Positions 16,127-23,601 of a stretch of DNA of 39,395 bases are shown in pieces. The notes beneath the pieces were generated by a model, which did not search any database, was not told the origin of the DNA, and was given only the letters and a program-made list of their open reading frames with translations. The stretch's first letter is position 1. Every line of letters starts with the position of its first letter. This DNA is from Eubacterium sp. Its GTDB lineage: Bacteria > Bacillota > Clostridia > Lachnospirales > Lachnospiraceae. Where the stretch lies: the NCBI GenBank assembly GCA_022794015.1, contig JAAWDZ010000004.1, positions 1 to 39,395 of the forward strand. The letters run 5' to 3'. The translations under genes were made by a program, and so were the position numbers.

Positions 16127-17644
16127 ATGGAAAATATGGGAAACAGGGAAAAACAGATAAGGTGGAAAGCAGCTTTTTGGCTCCTTTTTTGGGGGATCTG
16201 TATAATGGCAGGCTGTGGCAATGCGACGGATTGCGATAGCAGTAAAGAGACGCCTGTGATTAATATTGGAATTTCGGGTAATTCCGGCGTGCGGCAGAAT
16301 ATGGAATCGGTAAATAAAGAACTTGAGAAAATATCTGTGGAAAAAATAGGTGTTAAGGTACGGTTAGTTGCGACCGGACGGGAATCAGGGGACAATGCTT
16401 TTAAGAACCGCCAGCTTGGGCTGGATGTTTATGGAATGTATTACCATACATTCTGTTCCTGCCAAAAAAAGCATCTGCTGCTTGATATGAGCACATATCT
16501 GAATGATGCGCCGGCGCTCATGCAGGTGCTGGAAGAGAAGGTCAAAATGCAGGATCTTGGAGAAAATGGTGTTTACTGTATCCCAAAACCCTTAAGTGAT
16601 TTGCACAGTAACGGAGCTTTGCTGAACCGGGATTGCGTGGAGCGGTATCAGTTTGATGTCTCGCAAGTTCATCAGCCAGAGGATTTAGAACCTTTTTTTG
16701 ATGTCATTATAGAAAAAGAGCCGGATATGATACCATGGGTATTGGAAAAGCAGGGTAATTCTGTGGTGGAGCGAAGTCCGATTGCAGATATTCTGGATGG
16801 GTGCCTTACCGGAATTTTATATGAGAATAATGTTCCGGCAGTATGCAATGTGTTTGAGACAGAAGCTTATGAGGATGAGGTATATCTGGCCAAACGGTGG
16901 CAGGAGAAAGGATATCTGGCAAAAGATATTCTGACCTGCATGGAATCAGGAAAGAATCTGGTAGCTGCGGGAGATGCGTTTGCAACGGAATGTGTAATTA
17001 AGCCGGATGAAACGCAGTATAATGACAGTATATATGGAGAGAAGATGGTGACGGTTCCGTTTGACAGGAAGGCTGTACTGAATACACGGGATGACTGGGT
17101 GTATGTCTGGGCGGTTTCTGCGGAGACGAAATACCCCCATGAAGCAGTAAAGGCTTTGAATCTGCTTTACTCTGATCCGGAAGTTTTAAATCTGGTTTTG
17201 TATGGGGTGGCAGGAGAAAATTATGAAGTACAAGAGGACGGAAGTTTTGATTTTAAGGAAGGGGAAACACGGGATACAGTAGCGTATTTTAATGCTTCCA
17301 AGTGGAAATTTAATACTCCAAAAGCAGGGGTGTGGAAAGGGATGTCGCAGGATCTGGAGGCAGATTTTGAGGCTTTTGCAGATTCTGCTATTCATTCTGC
17401 GGCATATGGATTCTGGTTGGATGAGAGCAGGCTCACAGTCGATTTGGAAAGTCTCCGGCGGATTGTAAATACCTATACGGCAAAGCTTAAAGTAGGGCTT
17501 TGCGATACGGAAAGTTATTTAGAGGAATTTCGCGCCAGATTAAAAGAAGCCGGAGCAGAACAACTGGTATCTGAGGTGCAGCAGCAATTGGATGAATGGA
17601 AAAAGACGGAAAAAGAACAAAATAGGACGGAAATAGAACAGTAA
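16127..17644 (+). CDS. Lipoprotein extracellular solute-binding protein, orphan
   Basis: A 505-residue exported lipoprotein. The N-terminus has basic residues, a hydrophobic stretch (AAFWLLFWGICIMAG) and the lipobox Cys at about residue 28 (MAGC). The remainder resembles the large family 1 sugar-binding proteins of YesO/LipO type: VINIGISGNSG strand, GENGVYCIPKP, GLDVYGMYYH, and a late YPHEAVKALNLLYSDPEVLNLVLYGVAGENY hinge segment. The C-terminus is a charged helix. No ABC permease or ATPase gene lies nearby, so it may supply a distant transporter or present ligand to the kinase. AAGGAG is 2 bases from ATG 16127 and 11 bases from in-frame ATG 16136; either could be the start. GH3 follows 81 bp later. 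Confidence 0.82.
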   Translation: MENMGNREKQIRWKAAFWLLFWGICIMAGCGNATDCDSSKETPVINIGISGNSGVRQNMESVNKELEKISVEKIGVKVRLVATGRESGDNAFKNRQLGLDVYGMYYHTFCSCQKKHLLLDMSTYLNDAPALMQVLEEKVKMQDLGENGVYCIPKPLSDLHSNGALLNRDCVERYQFDVSQVHQPEDLEPFFDVIIEKEPDMIPWVLEKQGNSVVERSPIADILDGCLTGILYENNVPAVCNVFETEAYEDEVYLAKRWQEKGYLAKDILTCMESGKNLVAAGDAFATECVIKPDETQYNDSIYGEKMVTVPFDRKAVLNTRDDWVYVWAVSAETKYPHEAVKALNLLYSDPEVLNLVLYGVAGENYEVQEDGSFDFKEGETRDTVAYFNASKWKFNTPKAGVWKGMSQDLEADFEAFADSAIHSAAYGFWLDESRLTVDLESLRRIVNTYTAKLKVGLCDTESYLEEFRARLKEAGAEQLVSEVQQQLDEWKKTEKEQNRTEIEQ

Positions 17645-17662
17645 AAGACGGAAAAATAGTAG

Positions 17663-17688
17663 TTGTACATTTCGTGTGTGATTATAAT
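17663..17688 (+). promoter_or_regulatory. Possible promoter of the second GH3 gene
   Basis: TATAAT (17683-17688) lies 37 bp before the start codon. This is the same distance as before the large GH3 gene. TTGTAC at 17663-17668 is too close (14 bp) for a good -35. Co-transcription from the lipoprotein gene is also possible because no terminator is visible between them. Confidence 0.4.
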
Positions 17689-17725
17689 ACATATGCAGTT
17701 ATGTTTATATAAAGGAGGAATTGAA

Positions 17726-20700
17726 ATGAGAAACAAAGCAGTAACATCAGCGTTATCTATGACGCTGGCAGCAACACTTGTTGTGACAGGCGCTGTTCCG
17801 GCCATGGCGGCATCTTCAGATCCGAATTCAAGTGCAGCCAGAGAAGCAGCAAACGCAGAGGTTTCCCAAAGGGCAGCTACCGAAGGTATGGTTCTTCTGG
17901 ACAATCAGGGCGTACTGCCAATTGCGAAAAGCGGCAGTGTAGCTCTTTTTGGTACGGGCGTATATGCAACCGTTAAGGGTGGTACAGGTTCCGGCGACGT
18001 ATATTTAAAGGCCGGGGCAAATATTGATGTACAGCAGGGCTTTGAAGACGCAGGGTACAATATTGTTAACAAAGAATTCCTTGCAGCGCAGGAAGAGGCA
18101 AAGAAGAAGTGGGAAGAGGAAAACAGCGGCGGCGGTATGTTTGGCGGCAGCGGTACATATGATGAAGACGCTTATGCAGCGGCAGCAGTTGATCAGGCTG
18201 CAGCAGCGGCGCAGACAGCAGTTTATGTGCTGGCGCGTAATTCAGGCGAGGGGTCTGACCGCAAAGCGGCAAAGGGAGACTACTATCTGTCAGACAATGA
18301 GGCGGCGAACCTGGCAATGCTGGGACAGAAATTCGAAAATGTAATTGTCGTATTGAATACTGGCGGGATTATTGATACGAATTTCTACAATGGCAAAGGC
18401 GGACACGGTGCGGATGACGAGCTGAACCGGGGCAAGATTGAAGGGCTTGACGCGCTCCTTCTGATGTCGCAGGCAGGTCAGAACGGCGGACACGCAGTTG
18501 TGGAGGTATTAAACGGCACAGTGAATCCATCTGGTAAACTGACTGATACATGGGCAGTGGAATATACAGATTATCCGTCAGCCGAAGGATTTTCCAGCAA
18601 CGACGAAGAAACTCTGGAAGAGTATTACACAGACGATATCTATGTAGGCTACCGTTATTTTGATACATTTGGGAAAGATGTAGCGTATGAATTTGGCTAT
18701 GGTTCTTCTTATACGGATTTTGCAATCAATGTAACGGGTGTTACAGCAGATGAAAATACAGTAACGGTTAAGGCAGCTGTTACCAATACTGGCAGCACAG
18801 CAGGCAAAGAAGTAGTGGAAGTATATTTTTCCGCACCAGAAGGCAGCCTGGACAAACCGTTCCAGGAACTGGCTGCATATCAGAAAGTTAAAGTGGATGC
18901 AGGGGCTACAAAAAATGTTACAATTACATTTGATACGAAGGATATGTCCAGCTATGACGAATCCAAAGATGCTTATGTAATGGAAGACGGTACCTATACA
19001 ATCCGTGTCGGCAACAGCTCCAGAAATACAGTAGAAGCGGCTGAACTGACACTGGATGCAGATGTGATTACAGAACAGTGCCAGAACAACCTGGGCGTAA
19101 CAAGGGAACAGCTGCAGAAAGGTACTTATGAAGAAGGCATTGTACTGAACAACACCTATACAGAGGGAACCAATTCATGGGGCCAGCCGACTCTGATTCC
19201 GGAACCGCAGTATGGCAATGAGCCGGTAGAAGGAATTTTAGACAGTACGGCGGCAGGCTATGGAACCGGTATTACACCAGGGGACAATGGTCTGACAGCT
19301 TCTGTTGGAAAAGCAAGCTTAAAAGCCAGAGATTTTGCACCGGCAGAAACACATACTTATCAGAATGGTCAAATTGAAACTTATGTAAGTAAAGATGCCA
19401 AAAAAGATTCTGCAAAATATGCATCAGGCAAAACAAGTACGGAAAAAGAAAAATTAGTTACTGTTGAAGCAAAAGAGAACGCAACCCTGATCGACGTAGT
19501 AACCGGCAACGCTACAGTAGAGCAGCTTGTAGCAGATATGTCCAACGTAGAGCTCGCTGACCTGGTAGAAGGCGGCACCTATGATGGATTAAGCGCCGGC
19601 GGCGGCAACCAGACGGCGGTTATTGGTTCACAGGCAGAAAGCGTATACGGGGCAGCAGGTGAAACAACCAGCAATCTGTATGTATCCAGATACATTCCGA
19701 ATATTGTAATGTCAGACGGGCCTGCAGGTATCCGTGTTACCAACAGCTATATTATGTATGATCTGGTGGCGACAGACGCACCGTTCGATCCATCTCAGAC
19801 TTATTATACTTCTACTTACAGTTGGTCTGGAAATGTCTACACAGAGCGTAAATTTGCAAATGAAGCAGAATATAAAGCAGAAATTGCAAAAGGTACTTCT
19901 CTGTATACAACGGATGGAACAACTTATTATCAGTATTGTACGGCATTCCCAATTGGTACGCTTCTGGCGCAGACCTGGGATCCGGATGTAATTGAAGAAG
20001 TTGGCCGCGCGGTTGGCGTGGAAATGTTAGAGTATGGCGTTACCTCCTGGCTTGCACCGGGTATGAACATCCACAGGAATCCGCTTTGCGGACGTAACTT
20101 TGAATACTACTCTGAAGATCCGTTGTTAAGCGGTTTGACTGCAGCAGCAGAGACAAAGGGTGTGGAAACAAATGAAGACGGAACGGAATCAGGCGTTGGC
20201 GTAACATTAAAGCACTTCGCATTCAATCAGCAGGAAAACAGCCGTATGGGCAGCAACTCTGTTGTTTCCGAAAGGGCAGCGAGAGAGATTTACTTAAAAG
20301 GTTTTGAAATTGGCGTTAAGAAGGCACAGCCGGATTATATTATGTCTTCTTATAACATGGTAAATGGTTATTCTACATTTGAGCATTATGGACTGCTGAC
20401 AGAGCTTCTGAGAAATGAATGGGGCTTTGAGGGCTTTGTTATGACAGACTGGTATTCCGTAGGTACTGTTTATGGAAAACTTAGGGGCCAGAACGTACAG
20501 TCCTGGTTAATGTATGCAGGAAATGACTGTGAGATGCCGGGCGGCAACGTAAAGTCTCTGTTAGACGGTCTGAATGAAGGCACGACGATGAGGCTTGGCG
20601 ATCTGCAGAGATCTGCAATCAATATGCTCAACGTAATCAAGAGAAGCGCTGTCTTTAAGAAGCTTCAGAATACTTTAATGGAAACAAACCGTGACCTTCA

Positions 20701-21115
20701 GACAGAGCTTGACAAAACAAAAGCCGAGATGAACGACAAGGTAAACGCGGCAAACAAACAGATTGACGCTTTAAACAAAGAGCTTCAGAACGCCAAAAAC
20801 CAGCTTGCAAACGCAGTTTCTTCCGCAGACTTAGCAACAGCAAAACAGCAGGTTACTTCTCTGGAGAAACAGCTGAGCAATACATTGAATCAGATTTTAA
20901 CAGACAGCAAGAAATATACCGTTAAGAAAGGTAAATCTGTTAAAATTACGGCAATGGCGGTAAATGGTAAAAAGATAAAATTCAAATCCAATAAGCCGAA
21001 AATTGCTAAAGTAGGCAAGAAAGGCAAAATCACAGGCGTAAAGAAGGGTACTGCCAAGATTACTATTACAGCAGGAAGCGCTTCAAAGACAGTTACTGTA
21101 ACAGTAAAAAAATAA
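17726..21115 (+). CDS. Secreted single-module glycoside hydrolase family 3 protein
   Basis: An exported 1129-residue GH3 protein, paralogous to the product of 8837-15031. The signal (MRNKAVTSALSMTLAAT...VPAMA) is nearly the same. The order is again sandwich domain (SGEGSDR, presumed acid/base E175), fibronectin-like domain, TIM barrel (TLKHFAFNQQENSR; nucleophile D908 in FVMTDWY). Barrel sequence such as NIHRNPLCGRNFEY is identical to module 1 of the large protein. A coiled coil (about 990-1050) follows, and the C-terminus is a BIG2-type Ig-like domain (VKKGKSVKITAMAVNGKK, KKGKITGVKKGTAKITI) rather than fibronectin III. No sortase signal is present; wall binding through the Lys-rich end is only a guess. 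ATG 17726 has AAAGGAGG upstream. Confidence 0.92.
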   Translation: MRNKAVTSALSMTLAATLVVTGAVPAMAASSDPNSSAAREAANAEVSQRAATEGMVLLDNQGVLPIAKSGSVALFGTGVYATVKGGTGSGDVYLKAGANIDVQQGFEDAGYNIVNKEFLAAQEEAKKKWEEENSGGGMFGGSGTYDEDAYAAAAVDQAAAAAQTAVYVLARNSGEGSDRKAAKGDYYLSDNEAANLAMLGQKFENVIVVLNTGGIIDTNFYNGKGGHGADDELNRGKIEGLDALLLMSQAGQNGGHAVVEVLNGTVNPSGKLTDTWAVEYTDYPSAEGFSSNDEETLEEYYTDDIYVGYRYFDTFGKDVAYEFGYGSSYTDFAINVTGVTADENTVTVKAAVTNTGSTAGKEVVEVYFSAPEGSLDKPFQELAAYQKVKVDAGATKNVTITFDTKDMSSYDESKDAYVMEDGTYTIRVGNSSRNTVEAAELTLDADVITEQCQNNLGVTREQLQKGTYEEGIVLNNTYTEGTNSWGQPTLIPEPQYGNEPVEGILDSTAAGYGTGITPGDNGLTASVGKASLKARDFAPAETHTYQNGQIETYVSKDAKKDSAKYASGKTSTEKEKLVTVEAKENATLIDVVTGNATVEQLVADMSNVELADLVEGGTYDGLSAGGGNQTAVIGSQAESVYGAAGETTSNLYVSRYIPNIVMSDGPAGIRVTNSYIMYDLVATDAPFDPSQTYYTSTYSWSGNVYTERKFANEAEYKAEIAKGTSLYTTDGTTYYQYCTAFPIGTLLAQTWDPDVIEEVGRAVGVEMLEYGVTSWLAPGMNIHRNPLCGRNFEYYSEDPLLSGLTAAAETKGVETNEDGTESGVGVTLKHFAFNQQENSRMGSNSVVSERAAREIYLKGFEIGVKKAQPDYIMSSYNMVNGYSTFEHYGLLTELLRNEWGFEGFVMTDWYSVGTVYGKLRGQNVQSWLMYAGNDCEMPGGNVKSLLDGLNEGTTMRLGDLQRSAINMLNVIKRSAVFKKLQNTLMETNRDLQTELDKTKAEMNDKVNAANKQIDALNKELQNAKNQLANAVSSADLATAKQQVTSLEKQLSNTLNQILTDSKKYTVKKGKSVKITAMAVNGKKIKFKSNKPKIAKVGKKGKITGVKKGTAKITITAGSASKTVTVTVKK

Positions 21116-21167
21116 TCACGGTCTGTGACAGAATAAGGGGCTGTCAGTAAATGGACAGCTTGAAACG

Positions 21168-21216
21168 CAGGGGCAGGAGCGGCTCATATGGGCCGCTTCT
21201 GCCCCTGAAATTTTTT
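21168..21216 (+). terminator. Terminator after the second GH3 gene
   Basis: CAGGGGCAG pairs with CTGCCCCTG and, inside it, AGCGGC pairs with GCCGCT; AAATTTTTT follows. A smaller hairpin GCTGTC/GACAGC lies just before it (about 21140-21158). This ends the glycan locus. Confidence 0.9.
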
Positions 21217-21332
21217 AAAAGAAATAATGGCTGAACATGTATCCTCTGTCACCGCGCAGCGCGTCAAAGGGCGGATACACCATTTATCTCCAAACGGAAG
21301 GTAAAGTTACGCTATCTTTTACTGGAATAATA
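21217..21332. other. Intergenic stretch with a possible degenerate hairpin element
   Basis: GGCTGAAC (21229-21236) resembles the inner end of the repeat family. GTATCC (about 21239-21244) can pair with GGATAC (about 21273-21278) around an inner CGCG palindrome, and minus-strand ATCCGCCCTTTG resembles the central module. There are no clean ends or target duplication. No gene is seen. Confidence 0.25.
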
Positions 21333-21361
21333 TTGAAAGAAAACACATTTGATGATATACT
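21333..21361 (+). promoter_or_regulatory. Promoter of pyrE
   Basis: TTGAAA (21333-21338) and TATACT (21356-21361) are separated by 17 bp. The start codon follows 65 bp downstream, behind AAGGAG. I see no PyrR-type attenuator in the leader. Confidence 0.75.
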
Positions 21362-21426
21362 CCAAAGTGAATATGACGGAACAAAAGAGCCATGCGGCTA
21401 AATCGGAAATAAGGAGAATATAATAT

Positions 21427-22104
21427 ATGGAACAATACAAAGAAGAGTTTATTGAATTTATGGTAGAAAGCAATGTATTAAAATTTGGCAGCTTTACATT
21501 GAAGAGCGGGCGCAAATCCCCGTTTTTTATGAATGCAGGCGCATATACGACGGGTTCGCAGCTGATGCGTCTGGGCGAATATTATGCCAGAGCGATTCAT
21601 GACAATTATGGGACGGACTTTGATGTATTATTTGGACCGGCGTATAAGGGGATTCCTTTGAGTGTTGCCACATGTATTGCATTTTCCAAATTATACGGCA
21701 GGGAAATCCGTTACTGCTCAAACCGCAAGGAGGAAAAGGATCACGGGGATGCAGGAATTCTGCTTGGGAGCAAACTAAGAGACGGCGATCGCGTTGTGAT
21801 AATTGAGGACGTCACAACCTCCGGCAAATCCATAGAAGAGACATTTCCGATTTTAAAAGCGCAGGGAAATATAGAAATTGTGGGCCTTATGGTTTCTTTG
21901 AACCGGATGGAAGTAGGCCTTGGCAAAGAGATGAGCGCGTTGGATGAGATTCGTACGAAATATGGTTTTGCGGCAAATGCCATAGTAAGTATGGCAGAGG
22001 TTGTAGAGTATCTTTACAACCGTCCCTGCCAGGGGGGTATTATTATTGATGATACATTAAAGACGGCAATAGACGAATACTATAAAGAGTATGGGGTAAA
22101 GTAA
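21427..22104 (+). CDS. pyrE: Orotate phosphoribosyltransferase
   Basis: PyrE joins orotate and PRPP to make orotidine monophosphate in pyrimidine synthesis. The 225-residue protein carries LKFGSFTLKSGRKSPFFMNAG near the N-terminus, the FGPAYKGIPL loop, the catalytic Lys-rich flexible loop (NRKEEKDHG) and the PRPP motif VVIIEDVTTSGKSI. Other pyr genes are not nearby, and it has its own promoter. A VanZ-like gene starts 4 bp after its stop. Confidence 0.96.
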   Translation: MEQYKEEFIEFMVESNVLKFGSFTLKSGRKSPFFMNAGAYTTGSQLMRLGEYYARAIHDNYGTDFDVLFGPAYKGIPLSVATCIAFSKLYGREIRYCSNRKEEKDHGDAGILLGSKLRDGDRVVIIEDVTTSGKSIEETFPILKAQGNIEIVGLMVSLNRMEVGLGKEMSALDEIRTKYGFAANAIVSMAEVVEYLYNRPCQGGIIIDDTLKTAIDEYYKEYGVK

Positions 22105-22108
22105 GGTT

Positions 22109-22570
22109 TTGAAAAAAGAGAACGCCAGGAAGTTGTTATACGCCTTAAAAATACTCTTGTTTGCAGCCTATCTTGCATTTTTGTGTTATTTTTTGTTTTT
22201 TGCGGAAAGTATGGGGCGCTGCTTTTCGGAACGGACGTATCACTATAATTTGATGCCATTCAAAGAAATCTGCAGGTTCTGGGTGCACCGGCAGACATTG
22301 GGGTTTTGGTCAGTGGCTTTGAATCTGGTGGGCAATGTGGTTGCGCTTATTCCTTTTGGAATGTTTTTACCATGGCTGTATGAAAAATGCAGGAGATTTT
22401 CGATCACGGTGCTGTTTTGCTTTGAGTTCAGTCTGTTTGTGGAAATTACACAGTTGGTTTTCAAGGTAGGAAGCTTTGACGTGGATGACATACTTTTAAA
22501 TACATTGGGCGGAATTTTGGGTTTTTGTGGATATCGGGTTTATGTATTTGTAAGGAAACGGATGCAATAG
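22109..22570 (+). CDS. VanZ-like membrane protein
   Basis: A 153-residue integral membrane protein with about four membrane helices: LLYALKILLFAAYLAFLCYF, the central VALNLVGNVVALIPFGMFLP, ITVLFCFEFSLFVEITQLVF and LLNTLGGILGFCGYRVYVFV. The NLxGNxxxFIPFG-type block, ExxQ, and DVDDILLNTLGGxLG are the hallmarks of the VanZ family. VanZ itself gives low-level teicoplanin resistance in enterococci, but most family members, including this one, are uncharacterised. The start is TTG with a weak GTAAGG upstream. The 4-bp gap to pyrE implies co-transcription. Confidence 0.85.
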   Translation: MKKENARKLLYALKILLFAAYLAFLCYFLFFAESMGRCFSERTYHYNLMPFKEICRFWVHRQTLGFWSVALNLVGNVVALIPFGMFLPWLYEKCRRFSITVLFCFEFSLFVEITQLVFKVGSFDVDDILLNTLGGILGFCGYRVYVFVRKRMQ

Positions 22571-22596
22571 AGCGTGGTTGGCAGTACGGAGGTAAC

Positions 22597-22920
22597 ATGA
22601 GAGAAAGAAATCATTACAAATTTACCAGAAAAAAACATTCTAGGAGAGGGATGCTGGCCTGCGCATTAGCAGCAGCATCCATCTTTGCGCTGGTTTATCT
22701 GATTCTGTCGTCGTTTGGGCAGAAAGGAAATGGGGATATTTCTTTGGGTGCAGCAGGGGTAATCTCGTTATTGGTTGCAGTGGCTGCGTTTGTACAGGCA
22801 GCAATCAGCCTGCGGGAAGACGATACCTTTCGGGGAATTCCGGTAGTATCCATGCTGCTTTCCGTTTTGGCCGCAGGGGCGTGGATTGCATTATATACAG
22901 TAGGTTTTTTGATGGTATAA
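22597..22920 (+). CDS. Small membrane protein, DUF6142-like
   Basis: This 107-residue protein has a basic N-terminus (RERNHYKFTRKKHSRRG), then about three hydrophobic segments: MLACALAAASIFALVYLIL, ISLGAAGVISLLVAVAAFVQAAI and VVSMLLSVLAAGAWIALYTVG. It resembles the clostridial DUF6142 family by layout. I assign no function. ATG 22597 is preceded by GGAGG 4 bases away. Confidence 0.75.
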   Translation: MRERNHYKFTRKKHSRRGMLACALAAASIFALVYLILSSFGQKGNGDISLGAAGVISLLVAVAAFVQAAISLREDDTFRGIPVVSMLLSVLAAGAWIALYTVGFLMV

Positions 22921-22975
22921 AAAGATGGCGAAACAGTTTTTTACATCTTGTCAGCTGACAGAAAGAAGGGGTAAA

Positions 22976-23560
22976 ATGGAACAGTTAGAGCAGCAAATCC
23001 GGTTTTTACTGGAGCTTGATAAACAAAAAGAGATTACACGCCAGACTTATCTGGCAGACGCCAGCCGTAAGGAAGGCGACGCCGAGCATGCCTGGCATCT
23101 TGCGGTGATGGCGTTTTTGCTGGCAGATTATGCAAATGAAAAAATTGATGTGTTAAAGACGGTTAAAATGGTACTTCTGCATGATGTTGTGGAGATAGAT
23201 GCAGGTGATACGTATGCATATGATATGGAGGGAAATCAGACCAAACAGCTCAGGGAAGAGCAGGCAGCCGATCGGATTTACGGTATGCTGCCCCAGGAGC
23301 AGAAGCAGGAATACCGTGCGCTTTGGGAGGAATTTGAAAAGGGAGAAACGCCGGAAGCGAAATTTGCAAATACTCTGGACAAGGTGCAGCCAGTGCTTTT
23401 AAATCATGCTTCCGGCGGCAAATCCTGGCGTGAGCACCAGATTCAGAAATCGCAGATTCTAAAGCGCAATGAAAATACCCATGAAGGAAGCGAGGCTTTG
23501 TGGGAGTATGCATTAAATTTAATAGAAGAAAATACTAAGAAGGGCAATATTGGCGAATAG
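22976..23560 (+). CDS. HD-domain hydrolase, YfbR-like
   Basis: A 194-residue cytosolic metal-dependent phosphohydrolase. Metal-binding motifs are H in AEHAWHLAVMA, the HD pair in MVLLHDVVEIDAGD, and D in ANTLDKVQPVLLNH. The arrangement matches HD hydrolases of the YfbR type, which dephosphorylate deoxynucleoside monophosphates, though the exact substrate is not shown by sequence. A start at 22976 (after GAAGGGG) is preferred to the in-frame ATG at 22925, which lacks a good site. It follows the DUF6142 gene and precedes the aminopeptidase, perhaps in the same transcript as pyrE. Confidence 0.82.
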   Translation: MEQLEQQIRFLLELDKQKEITRQTYLADASRKEGDAEHAWHLAVMAFLLADYANEKIDVLKTVKMVLLHDVVEIDAGDTYAYDMEGNQTKQLREEQAADRIYGMLPQEQKQEYRALWEEFEKGETPEAKFANTLDKVQPVLLNHASGGKSWREHQIQKSQILKRNENTHEGSEALWEYALNLIEENTKKGNIGE

Positions 23561-23601
23561 CGGTGAGGCGCTGCGATATTGCGGAACAGGGATTATAAGA
23601 A

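Noticed and set aside
18024-18344. Overlapping plus-strand frame inside the second GH3 gene
   Set aside because: It is an Arg/Gln-rich shifted reading of the GH3 coding sequence without its own ribosome site.
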